Shown here piece by piece: positions 16,571 through 25,174 of a stretch of 41,765 nt of DNA. A model generated the notes under the pieces. It made no database searches and was not told the origin of the DNA. It saw only the letters and a program-made list of their open reading frames with translations. The stretch is from Bacteroidales bacterium UBA1745 (GTDB lineage: Bacteria > Bacteroidota > Bacteroidia > Bacteroidales > UBA932). The stretch covers positions 1 through 41,765 of the forward strand of contig DCHT01000044.1 in assembly GCA_002314885.1 (NCBI GenBank). Direction: 5' to 3'. The number at the start of each line of letters is the position of its first letter. The first letter of the stretch is position 1. The translations under genes and the position numbers were made by a program.

Positions 16571-17623
16571 TTACTTCGTCTGATCGAAAGTGAAGTCCTC
16601 CCAAGGGAGTTCAGCGTCCTTGCCGTTGTCGAGGACGTCGGCAGCGTGCTTGAGCATAGGGAAGAGGCTCAGGTCGGTCTGGCCGAGTTCTGCCTTGCGA
16701 ACCACGGCCTTGTAGACGCGGCGGGAAACCACGAGGCTCTCGAGGGTGACGCCTGCGAGTATGTCCATAGCTTCCTGGTAGGTCTTGCCTTCACCCAGGA
16801 GTATGCCGACCTTGCGGGTGCGGCCGCCATAGACGGTCACATAGAGGTCACCGATGCCGATGTTCTCACAGTCGCGGCTGGCCTTCTGGATCTCAAGCAG
16901 ATACCTCATCTCCTTGACAGCCTGATAGAAGGCTGCTGCCTGTGAATTGTAGTGCAGACCGGCGTCTGCGCCCAGGTTGCGGTTCACCAGACCGATGGTC
17001 ATAGCGACTGCGAGGGCGTAGCCGTTCTTGAGTGCTACGGCGCTCTCGAGGCCTTCCACGTCATTGGTGATGGAGATGTGGTAGTATGAAGTCTGCATTG
17101 CTTCCTTCATCATCTTGATCACTTCAGTCTCATAGCCGCAGAAAGCGACTTCGGTCTGGTCGTGGAACACGAGCTCGTAGCTGGTGCAAGGACCGCCGAT
17201 GGCGCAGATCTCGCGATTGATGCCCTTTGCGGCGAGGGCCCTCTTCCAGTACTCAGGGTAGGAGATGAGGGTGCCGTCCTCGAGGTTGATAAGGCCCTTG
17301 GTCACTGAGAGGACAGGGGTCTTAGGGTCGAGTTCCATAAGGATGTTCTCCAGGAACCAGTCCACGCCGAAGGAGCTGATGCCGCCGATTACGAAGTCAG
17401 CGCCCTTCACGACTTCCTTCCACTCCTCGAGCTGGTGATACTGCACACCTACCGGGAAAGGGATCTCGAACTTAGGATGCTGGTTGGTCTTCTTGCAGGC
17501 ATCGATGATCTCGCGGTCGAGTGGGGAACCCACGAGATGTACTTCATTGCCGTTTTCGAATGCTGGGAATGCGAGGGCTGAGCCCATCATTCCGCTACCG
17601 ATGATTACGATTTTCTTGCTCAT
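16571..17623 (-). CDS. GpsA-like NAD-dependent glycerol-3-phosphate dehydrogenase family protein
   Basis: A 350-residue cytoplasmic dehydrogenase. The N-terminal Rossmann motif is VIIGSGMMGSALAF. SVTKGL, then VALKNGYALA with the conserved Lys, and GIGDLYVTVYGGRTRKVG match the catalytic and substrate-phosphate-binding blocks of GpsA, although the Asp-rich context differs from housekeeping GpsA. Family members reduce dihydroxyacetone phosphate to glycerol-3-phosphate or act the other way. It is the last gene of the eight-gene operon, 20 bases after the metallo-hydrolase gene. Its place in a SusCD operon suggests that it handles a phosphorylated three-carbon or related product; this is inference and it may have another substrate. 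Confidence 0.75.
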   Translation of the reverse strand: MSKKIVIIGSGMMGSALAFPAFENGNEVHLVGSPLDREIIDACKKTNQHPKFEIPFPVGVQYHQLEEWKEVVKGADFVIGGISSFGVDWFLENILMELDPKTPVLSVTKGLINLEDGTLISYPEYWKRALAAKGINREICAIGGPCTSYELVFHDQTEVAFCGYETEVIKMMKEAMQTSYYHISITNDVEGLESAVALKNGYALAVAMTIGLVNRNLGADAGLHYNSQAAAFYQAVKEMRYLLEIQKASRDCENIGIGDLYVTVYGGRTRKVGILLGEGKTYQEAMDILAGVTLESLVVSRRVYKAVVRKAELGQTDLSLFPMLKHAADVLDNGKDAELPWEDFTFDQTK

Positions 17624-17643
17624 TTTATAATAGGTATTAATAA

Positions 17644-18984
17644 TTATTTGCAGTTGTAAGGGCCGAACTTCTTGACGACTTTCATCTTCATATCAATGTC
17701 GGTGTCGTCTATCTGGTAGATGCAGTAGCTCTTGCCGTCAGGATTCACTCGGACTACGAAGTGGCCTCCGCTGGCGCTGATGCGCTTGCCCTTGTCGCTG
17801 TATTCAGTGGTTTTGTAGGTCTCGTTGATGTTGGTCGTGAAGATACGGGCGCTGGTGTTCTTCATCCTCTCGTATGTCACTGCACGAGGCTGCACGGCCT
17901 GCCATACATTGACGATGATGTCGGATGGGTTCAGACCGTCCAGGAGTTCCTGACTGCAGCCGTCCGCGGAACCGTGGTGGGTGGCTTTCATCACTTCCAC
18001 CTGGCCTACGACTGCGGCTGTGTTCTTCTCCACGTGTTTCCAAGTGAAATAGTCTGCTCCGTTGAAGCCGGCATCTCCTCCTCCATAGTAGTCGAAGTTG
18101 CCGTAACTGATCTTGATCACGCAGCTGCAGGAGTTCTCGCTAGGGCTCTTTTCCTTTGCTCCGCCAGTGCCGGACATCTCGGATACAGCAGGGAACAGCT
18201 GCCTTGTCGCGGTGCCCTTGCCTGTCCAGATCTCGCCGTTGACGAAGATGTTCTGTACCTTGAATGTAGGGTAGGATGCGGCATCATATTTCATCCCCAG
18301 CTGGGTATTGGAACCTGCCACGAACTTCTCGCGCTTGAGAGTGCCCTGCTTCTCGTGGTAGTCAGCACAGGCGCGGTAGTTGTCGCAGTTTGTCTTGACC
18401 GTACCGCTCTGGGCGTACGGATAGTCGTAGGAAGGATATCCGCGGTCAATCATCTTGCCGAAGCTGAAATTGTCCAGCAGATAGGTGAACCCTGTCTGAT
18501 ACCAGGATCCGTATGGCGAAGTCGGCGGAGTGACGCCGTAGTTGGCGTAACCGACTCCGAGGTGGTCGCCGTCGAAGTGCGTGTTAAGGCCGTAGTCTAT
18601 GGTCGTGTTGCCGGTCCATTCCATACATTTCTGAATGTACTTTGTGTACCAGTAACCTGCCACCTTGCTGTCGTCAGGCTTCGGATATATACCCACCTGC
18701 GGGAGACCGAGGTTGGTGCCGGAGTCATACTTCATAATTGAAGCGCCGCAGTCCAGAACCATCTGGGTACCGTCCGGGAATATGAAGAAGGCACATTCTC
18801 CACGTCCGCTGTTGATGAAGTGGATGTCGAGATTGCCTTTCTTCCAGGCTGCCAGGGTGCCGTCTTCCTTCGTGTCGTCAGTGCTCGGTTTGTCCGGCTG
18901 GATTATGACAGGGGCGTCCGGTTTCTTCTCGGAACAGGACAGCGGCACGAGGGCCAGCAGCAGAATCAGTTTGTGGAGTTTCAT
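17644..18984 (-). CDS. Metallo-beta-lactamase-fold lipoprotein (ComEC-C-terminal-like), copy 1
   Basis: A 446-residue lipoprotein (signal to LSC, Cys17, then a Pro/Asp-rich linker). Its metal-hydrolase domain begins DIHFINSGRGECAFFIFPDG, the pattern of the ComEC/Rec2 C-terminal nuclease-like domain. The metal motif is H136-F-D138-G-D140-H141, the H-x-D-x-D-H form found in ComEC-type proteins. GGGDAGFNG gives a later Asp, and ATHHGSADGCS a later His. Lipid anchoring places it on the cell surface or in the periplasm, unlike ComEC. It abuts its paralogue with no gap (18984/18985). Possible activity: phosphodiester or nucleic acid hydrolysis; unproven. Confidence 0.78.
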   Translation of the reverse strand: MKLHKLILLLALVPLSCSEKKPDAPVIIQPDKPSTDDTKEDGTLAAWKKGNLDIHFINSGRGECAFFIFPDGTQMVLDCGASIMKYDSGTNLGLPQVGIYPKPDDSKVAGYWYTKYIQKCMEWTGNTTIDYGLNTHFDGDHLGVGYANYGVTPPTSPYGSWYQTGFTYLLDNFSFGKMIDRGYPSYDYPYAQSGTVKTNCDNYRACADYHEKQGTLKREKFVAGSNTQLGMKYDAASYPTFKVQNIFVNGEIWTGKGTATRQLFPAVSEMSGTGGAKEKSPSENSCSCVIKISYGNFDYYGGGDAGFNGADYFTWKHVEKNTAAVVGQVEVMKATHHGSADGCSQELLDGLNPSDIIVNVWQAVQPRAVTYERMKNTSARIFTTNINETYKTTEYSDKGKRISASGGHFVVRVNPDGKSYCIYQIDDTDIDMKMKVVKKFGPYNCK

Positions 18985-20370
18985 TTATCTTGAGGTATAT
19001 GGGCCGGAGATGGACTTCACAGTCATCTTGCGGTCGGAGTCGGTAAGTGTATAGACATAGTACTTGTCACCGCCCTCGAGGACGCGGACTACAACGTGGC
19101 CGTCGCCGCCCTTCATCTTGGTCCAAGCGCTGTAGCTTGTCATTGCCGAGCAGGTGTTGGTGATGAATGCGTCTACGGACGGCAGGTAGCCGATAACGCC
19201 CTCGTAGGTGGCCTGACGAGGATGTCCGTCGGTCCAGGAGTTCACTACCCAGCACTGTGGAGCGAGGTACTGCATAGCCCAGCACTTGTCCTTGTAGCCG
19301 AAACCGTTGGTGTTGGAGGTGCCGTGGTGGTCGGCTTTCATTACCTCAACCTTGCCGCAGACTTTTGCGACAGGGGTCTCGATATCCTTCCAGGAGAAGG
19401 TGGAGAATCCGTCATACTGGGCGTCACCGCCTGCGAAGAAGTCGAATTTGCCGTAAGTGAACTTGGCCATACAGCTGCAGTGATTCTCCTCAGGACAATT
19501 GTCTGTGGCGAGGATATCACTTGGGTCCGCAACTTTGATCTCCTCGAGGGCCGGGAAGGTCTTGGTGGTGCCTGTTCCGCTGCCAGTCCATATCTCTCCG
19601 TTGACCGCCAGGTTCCTGACGCTGAAGGACGGATACTTGGAGGCGTTCTTCGCCAACTGGATCTGACTGTTGGAACCTGCCACGAACTTCTCGACCTTGA
19701 GGCCGTTGTTGGCCACGTGCCACTTCACTGCGGTGATGTAGTTCTTGCAGTTGGAGGCATTGTCGGCCTTCGTAGCCATATCGAAAGGATAGCTGTAGTC
19801 AGGGTAGCCGCGGTCCATCAGTTTACCTATGCTGAAGCTGTCCATAATATATGGAAGGCTCTGCTTGGTGTAGGTGGTGGACTTGTCGGACTTCTCCAGA
19901 CCGTTCGACCCGCCGAAATGATCGTTGTGGAAGTGGGTCAGGAGGACATAGTCCAGCTTCGCATTTCCAACCCAGGCCTGGCAGACCCTGATATACTGCT
20001 CTATGTACTTGCCGGCCAGCCAGTTGGACTCCTTGGTAGGGTCCCAACGACCACGGATTCCGGTGTTTGTGGTACTGCCGACGGTTCCGGTCGTAACCTG
20101 TGAGCCGGCGGCATCGATGAGCATCTGGGTGCCGTCAGGGAAGATCATATAGATGGCTTCTCCCGTGGTGGTATTGATGAAATGGATGTCGAACTGGCCT
20201 TCCTTCCAGGCCGTGATGGTTTCGCCGACCTTCACGTCGGTGTCCACATCCTCCTTATCACCCCCTCCGATGACCGGAGGGGTGATGATTGTCGGAGTAT
20301 TCTTGTCATCGCAGGCTGATGCGAAGAGCACCAGCGCAGCGATGGCAGCAAATGTAAATTTCTTAGTCAT
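18985..20370 (-). CDS. Metallo-beta-lactamase-fold lipoprotein, copy 2
   Basis: A 461-residue paralogue of the preceding gene. The signal ends at SAC (Cys20). The fold opens with DIHFINTTTGEAIYMIFPDG, and the metal motif is H146-F-H148-N-D150-H151, the canonical H-x-H-x-D-H form, unlike copy 1. GGDAQYDG and ADHHGTSNTNG supply the later ligands. Shared segments such as VNGEIWTG and the KFVAGSN region show a tandem duplication followed by divergence. Its start is 2 bases before the stop codon of SusD in transcription order. It is probably a surface hydrolase acting on the ligand of this operon; the substrate is unknown. Confidence 0.8.
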   Translation of the reverse strand: MTKKFTFAAIAALVLFASACDDKNTPTIITPPVIGGGDKEDVDTDVKVGETITAWKEGQFDIHFINTTTGEAIYMIFPDGTQMLIDAAGSQVTTGTVGSTTNTGIRGRWDPTKESNWLAGKYIEQYIRVCQAWVGNAKLDYVLLTHFHNDHFGGSNGLEKSDKSTTYTKQSLPYIMDSFSIGKLMDRGYPDYSYPFDMATKADNASNCKNYITAVKWHVANNGLKVEKFVAGSNSQIQLAKNASKYPSFSVRNLAVNGEIWTGSGTGTTKTFPALEEIKVADPSDILATDNCPEENHCSCMAKFTYGKFDFFAGGDAQYDGFSTFSWKDIETPVAKVCGKVEVMKADHHGTSNTNGFGYKDKCWAMQYLAPQCWVVNSWTDGHPRQATYEGVIGYLPSVDAFITNTCSAMTSYSAWTKMKGGDGHVVVRVLEGGDKYYVYTLTDSDRKMTVKSISGPYTSR

Positions 20371-20372
20371 TT

Positions 20373-22079
20373 TTAATAACCAGGGTTCTGTACGAGGTTC
20401 TTGTTGATGAGGATCTCCTCATCCGGAACAGGGAAGAGTTCGACCTTGGAATCATACACGTGGAAGCCATATCTTTCGATATATCCCTTCTTGTACATAG
20501 TCTCGAAGTCTGCGAATCCATCCTCGTCGAGCATAGGGATTTCCGGCCAGAACCAGTTGCCGGCTTTTTCGTATGCGGTTAGGCCTGTGCTGTTGAGGAA
20601 GCCGTAGTAGTGTACGCTGTAGGCCTTCTCGAGGAGGCCCCATCTGCGGAGGTCATAGAGACGCTGGCCTTCCCACGCGAGTTCCACGCGACGCTCCCTG
20701 CGGATGACCTTGCGGAGCTCTGCCTGGTCGGTAGTGGTAACTGCAGGATATGAGGAAGTCTCGGCAAGCTGCACGCCGTATGCACGGGCACGTACAGAGT
20801 TGATTGCGTTGAGCACGCTCTTGTCGATCTGGTTGAGTTCCATCTTGGACTCTGCGTACATAAGGAGCACGTCTGCATAGCGGCAGAGGACGATAGGGTT
20901 CTCGTTGTAGAGACCGCTTCTCCACTCATCCTGAACACCCTTGCGTATGCAGCAGCCGTTGTAGGGTGCATAGTTGTCATTTGCTTTGGTGTCCTTGTTC
21001 TTTACCTCAACTCCGTCCTTGAGAACGGTCTTGGCCGTAGTTGAAGGATTGAATTCCACTCCGTAGATGGTGGTGCCCGGCTTAACGAAAGTCATACAGC
21101 AGCGAGGGTCACGGTTCTCGAAAGGATTGTGGCAGTCGAAGAGAGGTGAGTCATTGATGGTCTTGCCGTCGGTGCACTCGTATGCGGCGAGCAGATCCCA
21201 GGATGGCTGGGCTACTGCGTTGCCGCCTGCAGTACGGAGAACCCAGCTCTTGATGGCTTCGGTGTTGTCCGCATCAAGTGCGTAGGAACGCCCGAGAGCG
21301 AAGATGAATTCCTCGTTGAAGGTCTTGGAACGAGCGAGGCAGCCGTAGCTGTCAGCAGGGTCCTTTGAATCATAATAGAGCTTGTAGGTGCCTTCGTCGA
21401 TGATGTCCTTGGTGAGCTTTGCGCAGGTCTCATAGTCGCCCCACCAGATGGCATACTTGGCCTTCATAGCCTGAGCGGCGCCCCTGGTAACTCTCCAGAC
21501 ATCGTTCTGGATATTGCTTGCAGGAAGTCCCTCAATTGCCTTGTCGAAGTCCTCGTAAACCTGAGCCCTTACCACAGCCTTGTCAGTCTGACCCATATCG
21601 TATGCCTCTTCGTAGCTGATGGTACGGGTGTAGAAAGGCACGTCACCCCAGAGGGTAGTGAGTTTGCCATAGAAGTAAGCCCTGAAGAAGTATGCTTCAG
21701 CCTTGAGGGTCTGGAGATTGTCCGGATCCCCGAGCTTGTCGATGGATTCGATTACGCGGATTGAACGGCTGGCGGCCTTGTACATATTGAGCCAGAATGA
21801 ACCGTAAATGCCTGTTGCGCTGGTGTTTGAACCATTGCAGAGGTCATATACCTGGTCACGCTGTGCCCAGTCGTCGGTACGACGGTCCGTCCAGTACTCG
21901 TTGTCCACTCCGTATGGATAGAGTCTGTAGAGGTCGTTCAGGGAGATGGTGATCTGCTCGGCATTCTGGTACCAGTTTTCGCTGGATGCAGCAGAAAGCG
22001 GATTGAGGTCGAGGTCGGCGCAGGCCGTGGAAAGACCAAGTCCTAAAAGAGCGATTATAGTATATTTCAATGTTTTCAT
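20373..22079 (-). CDS. SusD/RagB-family surface binding lipoprotein
   Basis: About 568 residues. The signal MKTLKYTIIALLGLGLSTAC ends in a lipobox, followed by ADLDLNPLSAAS, typical of SusD. Helical TPR-like segments such as AYFFRAYFYGKLTTLWGDVP, and the C-terminal RRERRVELAWEGQRLYDLRR with IPMLDEDGF, are family hallmarks. It binds the ligand at the cell surface as a lid on its SusC partner. The ATG at 22079 is chosen over an upstream in-frame GTG at 22085 because it gives the standard signal. SusC ends 5 bases upstream. The ligand cannot be predicted from sequence. Confidence 0.93.
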   Translation of the reverse strand: MKTLKYTIIALLGLGLSTACADLDLNPLSAASSENWYQNAEQITISLNDLYRLYPYGVDNEYWTDRRTDDWAQRDQVYDLCNGSNTSATGIYGSFWLNMYKAASRSIRVIESIDKLGDPDNLQTLKAEAYFFRAYFYGKLTTLWGDVPFYTRTISYEEAYDMGQTDKAVVRAQVYEDFDKAIEGLPASNIQNDVWRVTRGAAQAMKAKYAIWWGDYETCAKLTKDIIDEGTYKLYYDSKDPADSYGCLARSKTFNEEFIFALGRSYALDADNTEAIKSWVLRTAGGNAVAQPSWDLLAAYECTDGKTINDSPLFDCHNPFENRDPRCCMTFVKPGTTIYGVEFNPSTTAKTVLKDGVEVKNKDTKANDNYAPYNGCCIRKGVQDEWRSGLYNENPIVLCRYADVLLMYAESKMELNQIDKSVLNAINSVRARAYGVQLAETSSYPAVTTTDQAELRKVIRRERRVELAWEGQRLYDLRRWGLLEKAYSVHYYGFLNSTGLTAYEKAGNWFWPEIPMLDEDGFADFETMYKKGYIERYGFHVYDSKVELFPVPDEEILINKNLVQNPGY

Positions 22080-22084
22080 ATTCA

Positions 22085-25000
22085 CTAGAATTTGAGGTCA
22101 ACGCCAAAGGTGAATGTACGTGCGATGTAGGTGTTGGTACCCTGCTCTGGATCCCATCCCTTGAGATAGTGGTCAAAGCAGAATGGATCGTCAACGTTGA
22201 AGTAGACTTTGAGACCCTGGACCTTCGCCTTGCTGATAAGCTTGCTAGGGAAGCTGTAGGCGAGGTTGATGTTCTTGATACGGCAGTAGGAACCGTCCAT
22301 CAGCCAATAGTCTGATATCTTGTAGTTGTTCTTCTCGGCTGAAGTGTAGCTCAGGCGTGGATACTGTACCTTAGCGTTCTGCTCGTCTGTGTTGTAGAGG
22401 GAGTAGTAGTTGCGGCTGCCGTCCTTGTTGAGGAGGTTGGCAGGGGCTGAGAGCCACTGGCTGTAGAATGGACGTACCATCTTCTCGTCGACCATCATAA
22501 GCTGCTTGCCCACGCCGTTGAACATAACGCCGAGGCTGATGCCCTTCCATCCGAGGTTCACATAACCGCCGAAGATGAAGTGTGCTGCTGAACTGCCGAG
22601 GATGACGCGGTCGTAGTCGGAACTGATCTTGCCGTCTGGCTGGCCGTCAGCACCGCTGATGTCTGCATAGCCGATGTCACCAGGGGAGATGGTAGCGATG
22701 AGCTGGGTAGGAGCATTTGCGATCTCCTCGTAGCTCTGATAAATGCCGGTGCTCTTGTAACCATACCAGGCCAGATATTCGTCGCCTTCGCGGGTGATGG
22801 TGTTGGTACCGATGGAAACCTTACCGTTCATATTGCCCATAATTGACTTGGAGTCGGAGATGTTGAAGCCGACGCCGTAGGTGAAGTCACCCACCTTGTC
22901 GTGCCAGTCGATCTTTGCCTCCCATCCGGTGGTGTGCATATCTGCCACGTTCATAGTAGGGCTGCCGAAACCGGTGAAGGTAGGAATCTGCACGTCGAGG
23001 AGCATATCCTTTGTTTCCTTATAATAATAGTCGGCGCTGAGGCTGAGCCTGTTGTCAAGGAGTGTCATATCGAAACCGAGGTCGTAGGTCCAGGTGGTCT
23101 CCCAGGTGATGTCCTTGACGGCTGCATCAACCTGTGCACCTGTCATCTGTGAACTCATTCCCTGGGTTCCGTACATTACTGACTTTCCGAAGCTGATGCT
23201 GGTCTGGTAAGGGTAGTTACCGATTCTCTCGTTGCCGAGGGTACCGATGGAAGCGCGGAACTTGAGGTAGCTGATAGGGGTGACGTTCTGCATAAAGCTT
23301 TCGTTGCTCATCACCCAACCGAGTGATACAGAAGGGAATACACCCCACTTGTAACCTCTTGCAAAGCGGCTGGAACCGTCGGTACGCACATTGGCCTGTA
23401 CGTAGTAGCGGCTCTTGTAGTTGTACATAACACGTCCGAAGAATGAACGGTATGCATTCTCGTATGCGCTGCCAGCGACAGTGTTGTTGTTGGCGTTTGC
23501 GAGGTTGAGGTAAGGGAAGTCGCTGAGCTCCATATCGGAGGACGTGGCGGACTCGCTCTCGTGGAAGTAGCTGTATTCCTCATAACCTGCCATCACGTTG
23601 AGGTTGTGGGCGTTGTTGAACTGCTTCTCGTAGCTGGCAACGGCCTGGAACTCGTATGAGTTGGCGTCGGCCCTTTCTTCAGTCAGGGTATTTACCTGGT
23701 GGCCGCTGAGGTAACCGAGTATGATGTCGGTGTCGTATGCGTCATAGTAAGGTACTTTCTTGCTCCAGTCCTTGCTCTTGGACATATTGAAGGTAGGAGT
23801 GAAGCTTGCGGTGAGGTCAAGGCCGTCCACCGGTTTGTAGCTGAGGGCGATCTTACCAGTGATGTAGTCGTTGCGGCTGCTGGTGTAGCCGCCTTCGCGG
23901 ATGACGCCGAGGGTGTTGGAACCGGACTTGCCGCCTGCCACTCTGCCGTCAGGGTATTCTCCGAGGTAGATGCTAGGATACATATTCGCAGCCTGGAGCG
24001 GGGTAGTCTGAGTATTGGTCTTCACTGCGTGCTTGAATGAGAAGTCCACGTCTGCGCTGAGGCGCTTGGTGATCTTGATGGTGTTTCTCATCCTGGCCAT
24101 AATCCTCTGATAGTCAGAGCCTCTGTAGAGGGCGTCAGTGTCTTCGTAGGATGCGGAGATCCTGGATTTGATGACCTTGTTGCCGTAAGCCATACTGAGG
24201 CTGTGCTTGTGACGGCTTGCGAAGTTCTTGACTATGGCGCTCTTCCAGTCGTAGTTAGGATACTCGATAGGGTCGTAGGCGTTGTTGTTGAAGTAGTTCT
24301 CGATGTACTCCTTGGAATAGGTCTGGTAGTCACCGCCTGCGCCGTTGCCGGCATCATTCCACTTGTACTCGTTGAACATTGTCATATAGTTGATAGGGTC
24401 AGTGAGGTAGCTTGCCCACTCGGTGGCACCTATCATAGAATATTCTCCGTTGTAGTTGATGTGGAGGTCGCCTTCCTTTGCACCCTTGGTGGTGATGAGG
24501 ATGACGCCTGCAGCAGCACGTGCACCGTAGATGGAAGCGGATGCGGCGTCCTTGAGGACGGTGATCTGCTCCACGTCATCGGTGGAGATGTTATCGATGC
24601 TGCTCACTGCCATACCATCCACGAGGATGAGAGGGGAGGAACCGTTGATGGAGGTCACACCACGGATCTGGAGGCTGGCGCTCGCGCCCGGCATTGAGCT
24701 GGAACGGCTCACCTTGAGACCTGGGATGGAACCTTGGAGGCTCTGGGAGAGCTGAGTGACGCTCTGCTGCTCGATGGCTGCGGAGTTTACTATGCCCACA
24801 GCACCGGTGAGGTCTTTCTTCTTCACGGAACCGTAGCCGATGACCACGGTTTCGTCAAGTTCGAGGCTCTCGTCTTCGAGGACGACGGTCAGGAGGGTTT
24901 CCCCCTGGTACTGGACGCTGCTGGTCGTATAGCCCATACAGCTGATTTCCAACGTGTTGCCCTTGGCGGCACTTTCAATGGTGAAGTTACCGTCGAGGTC

Positions 25001-25162
25001 GGACGTGGCCCATTTGCCGTTGTCCGTATTGAGGATCATTGCTCCTGGAATTACTTCACCCGATTTGTCGGTGACGCGGCCCTTGACGGCATTCTGTGCG
25101 AATGCGAGGGTAGGAAGGAGCATCAGGATTGCACTGAGTGCACTTATTATATATTTCTTCAT
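22085..25162 (-). CDS. SusC/RagA-family TonB-dependent outer-membrane transporter
   Basis: A 1025-residue outer-membrane receptor. Signal peptide 1-22 (MKKYIISALSAILMLLPTLAFA) is followed by a carboxypeptidase-like regulatory domain (about 25-105, VKGRVTDKSGEVIPGA), then LDETVVIGYGSVKKKDLTGA marking the plug, with LVDGMAV and DVEQITVLKDAASASIYG, and a 22-strand barrel ending in FTFGVDLKF. It imports the oligomeric ligand captured by SusD using TonB energy. The pair sits in the middle of the operon; the BACON lipoprotein lies 12 bases upstream. Length and motifs are normal for the family. Confidence 0.95.
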   Translation of the reverse strand: MKKYIISALSAILMLLPTLAFAQNAVKGRVTDKSGEVIPGAMILNTDNGKWATSDLDGNFTIESAAKGNTLEISCMGYTTSSVQYQGETLLTVVLEDESLELDETVVIGYGSVKKKDLTGAVGIVNSAAIEQQSVTQLSQSLQGSIPGLKVSRSSSMPGASASLQIRGVTSINGSSPLILVDGMAVSSIDNISTDDVEQITVLKDAASASIYGARAAAGVILITTKGAKEGDLHINYNGEYSMIGATEWASYLTDPINYMTMFNEYKWNDAGNGAGGDYQTYSKEYIENYFNNNAYDPIEYPNYDWKSAIVKNFASRHKHSLSMAYGNKVIKSRISASYEDTDALYRGSDYQRIMARMRNTIKITKRLSADVDFSFKHAVKTNTQTTPLQAANMYPSIYLGEYPDGRVAGGKSGSNTLGVIREGGYTSSRNDYITGKIALSYKPVDGLDLTASFTPTFNMSKSKDWSKKVPYYDAYDTDIILGYLSGHQVNTLTEERADANSYEFQAVASYEKQFNNAHNLNVMAGYEEYSYFHESESATSSDMELSDFPYLNLANANNNTVAGSAYENAYRSFFGRVMYNYKSRYYVQANVRTDGSSRFARGYKWGVFPSVSLGWVMSNESFMQNVTPISYLKFRASIGTLGNERIGNYPYQTSISFGKSVMYGTQGMSSQMTGAQVDAAVKDITWETTWTYDLGFDMTLLDNRLSLSADYYYKETKDMLLDVQIPTFTGFGSPTMNVADMHTTGWEAKIDWHDKVGDFTYGVGFNISDSKSIMGNMNGKVSIGTNTITREGDEYLAWYGYKSTGIYQSYEEIANAPTQLIATISPGDIGYADISGADGQPDGKISSDYDRVILGSSAAHFIFGGYVNLGWKGISLGVMFNGVGKQLMMVDEKMVRPFYSQWLSAPANLLNKDGSRNYYSLYNTDEQNAKVQYPRLSYTSAEKNNYKISDYWLMDGSYCRIKNINLAYSFPSKLISKAKVQGLKVYFNVDDPFCFDHYLKGWDPEQGTNTYIARTFTFGVDLKF

Positions 25163-25174
25163 ATCCTTTCCCTT

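Noticed and set aside
17761..20103. Long plus-strand frames (17761-18741 and 19096-20103) opposite the metallo-hydrolase genes
   Set aside because: Their translations are low-complexity Val/Gly/Asp/His-rich text typical of antisense to GC-rich genes; the minus-strand proteins carry metal motifs and signals.
22080..22085. GTG start at 22085 for SusD
   Set aside because: The ATG two codons later starts a standard lipoprotein signal and avoids overlap with the SusC stop.
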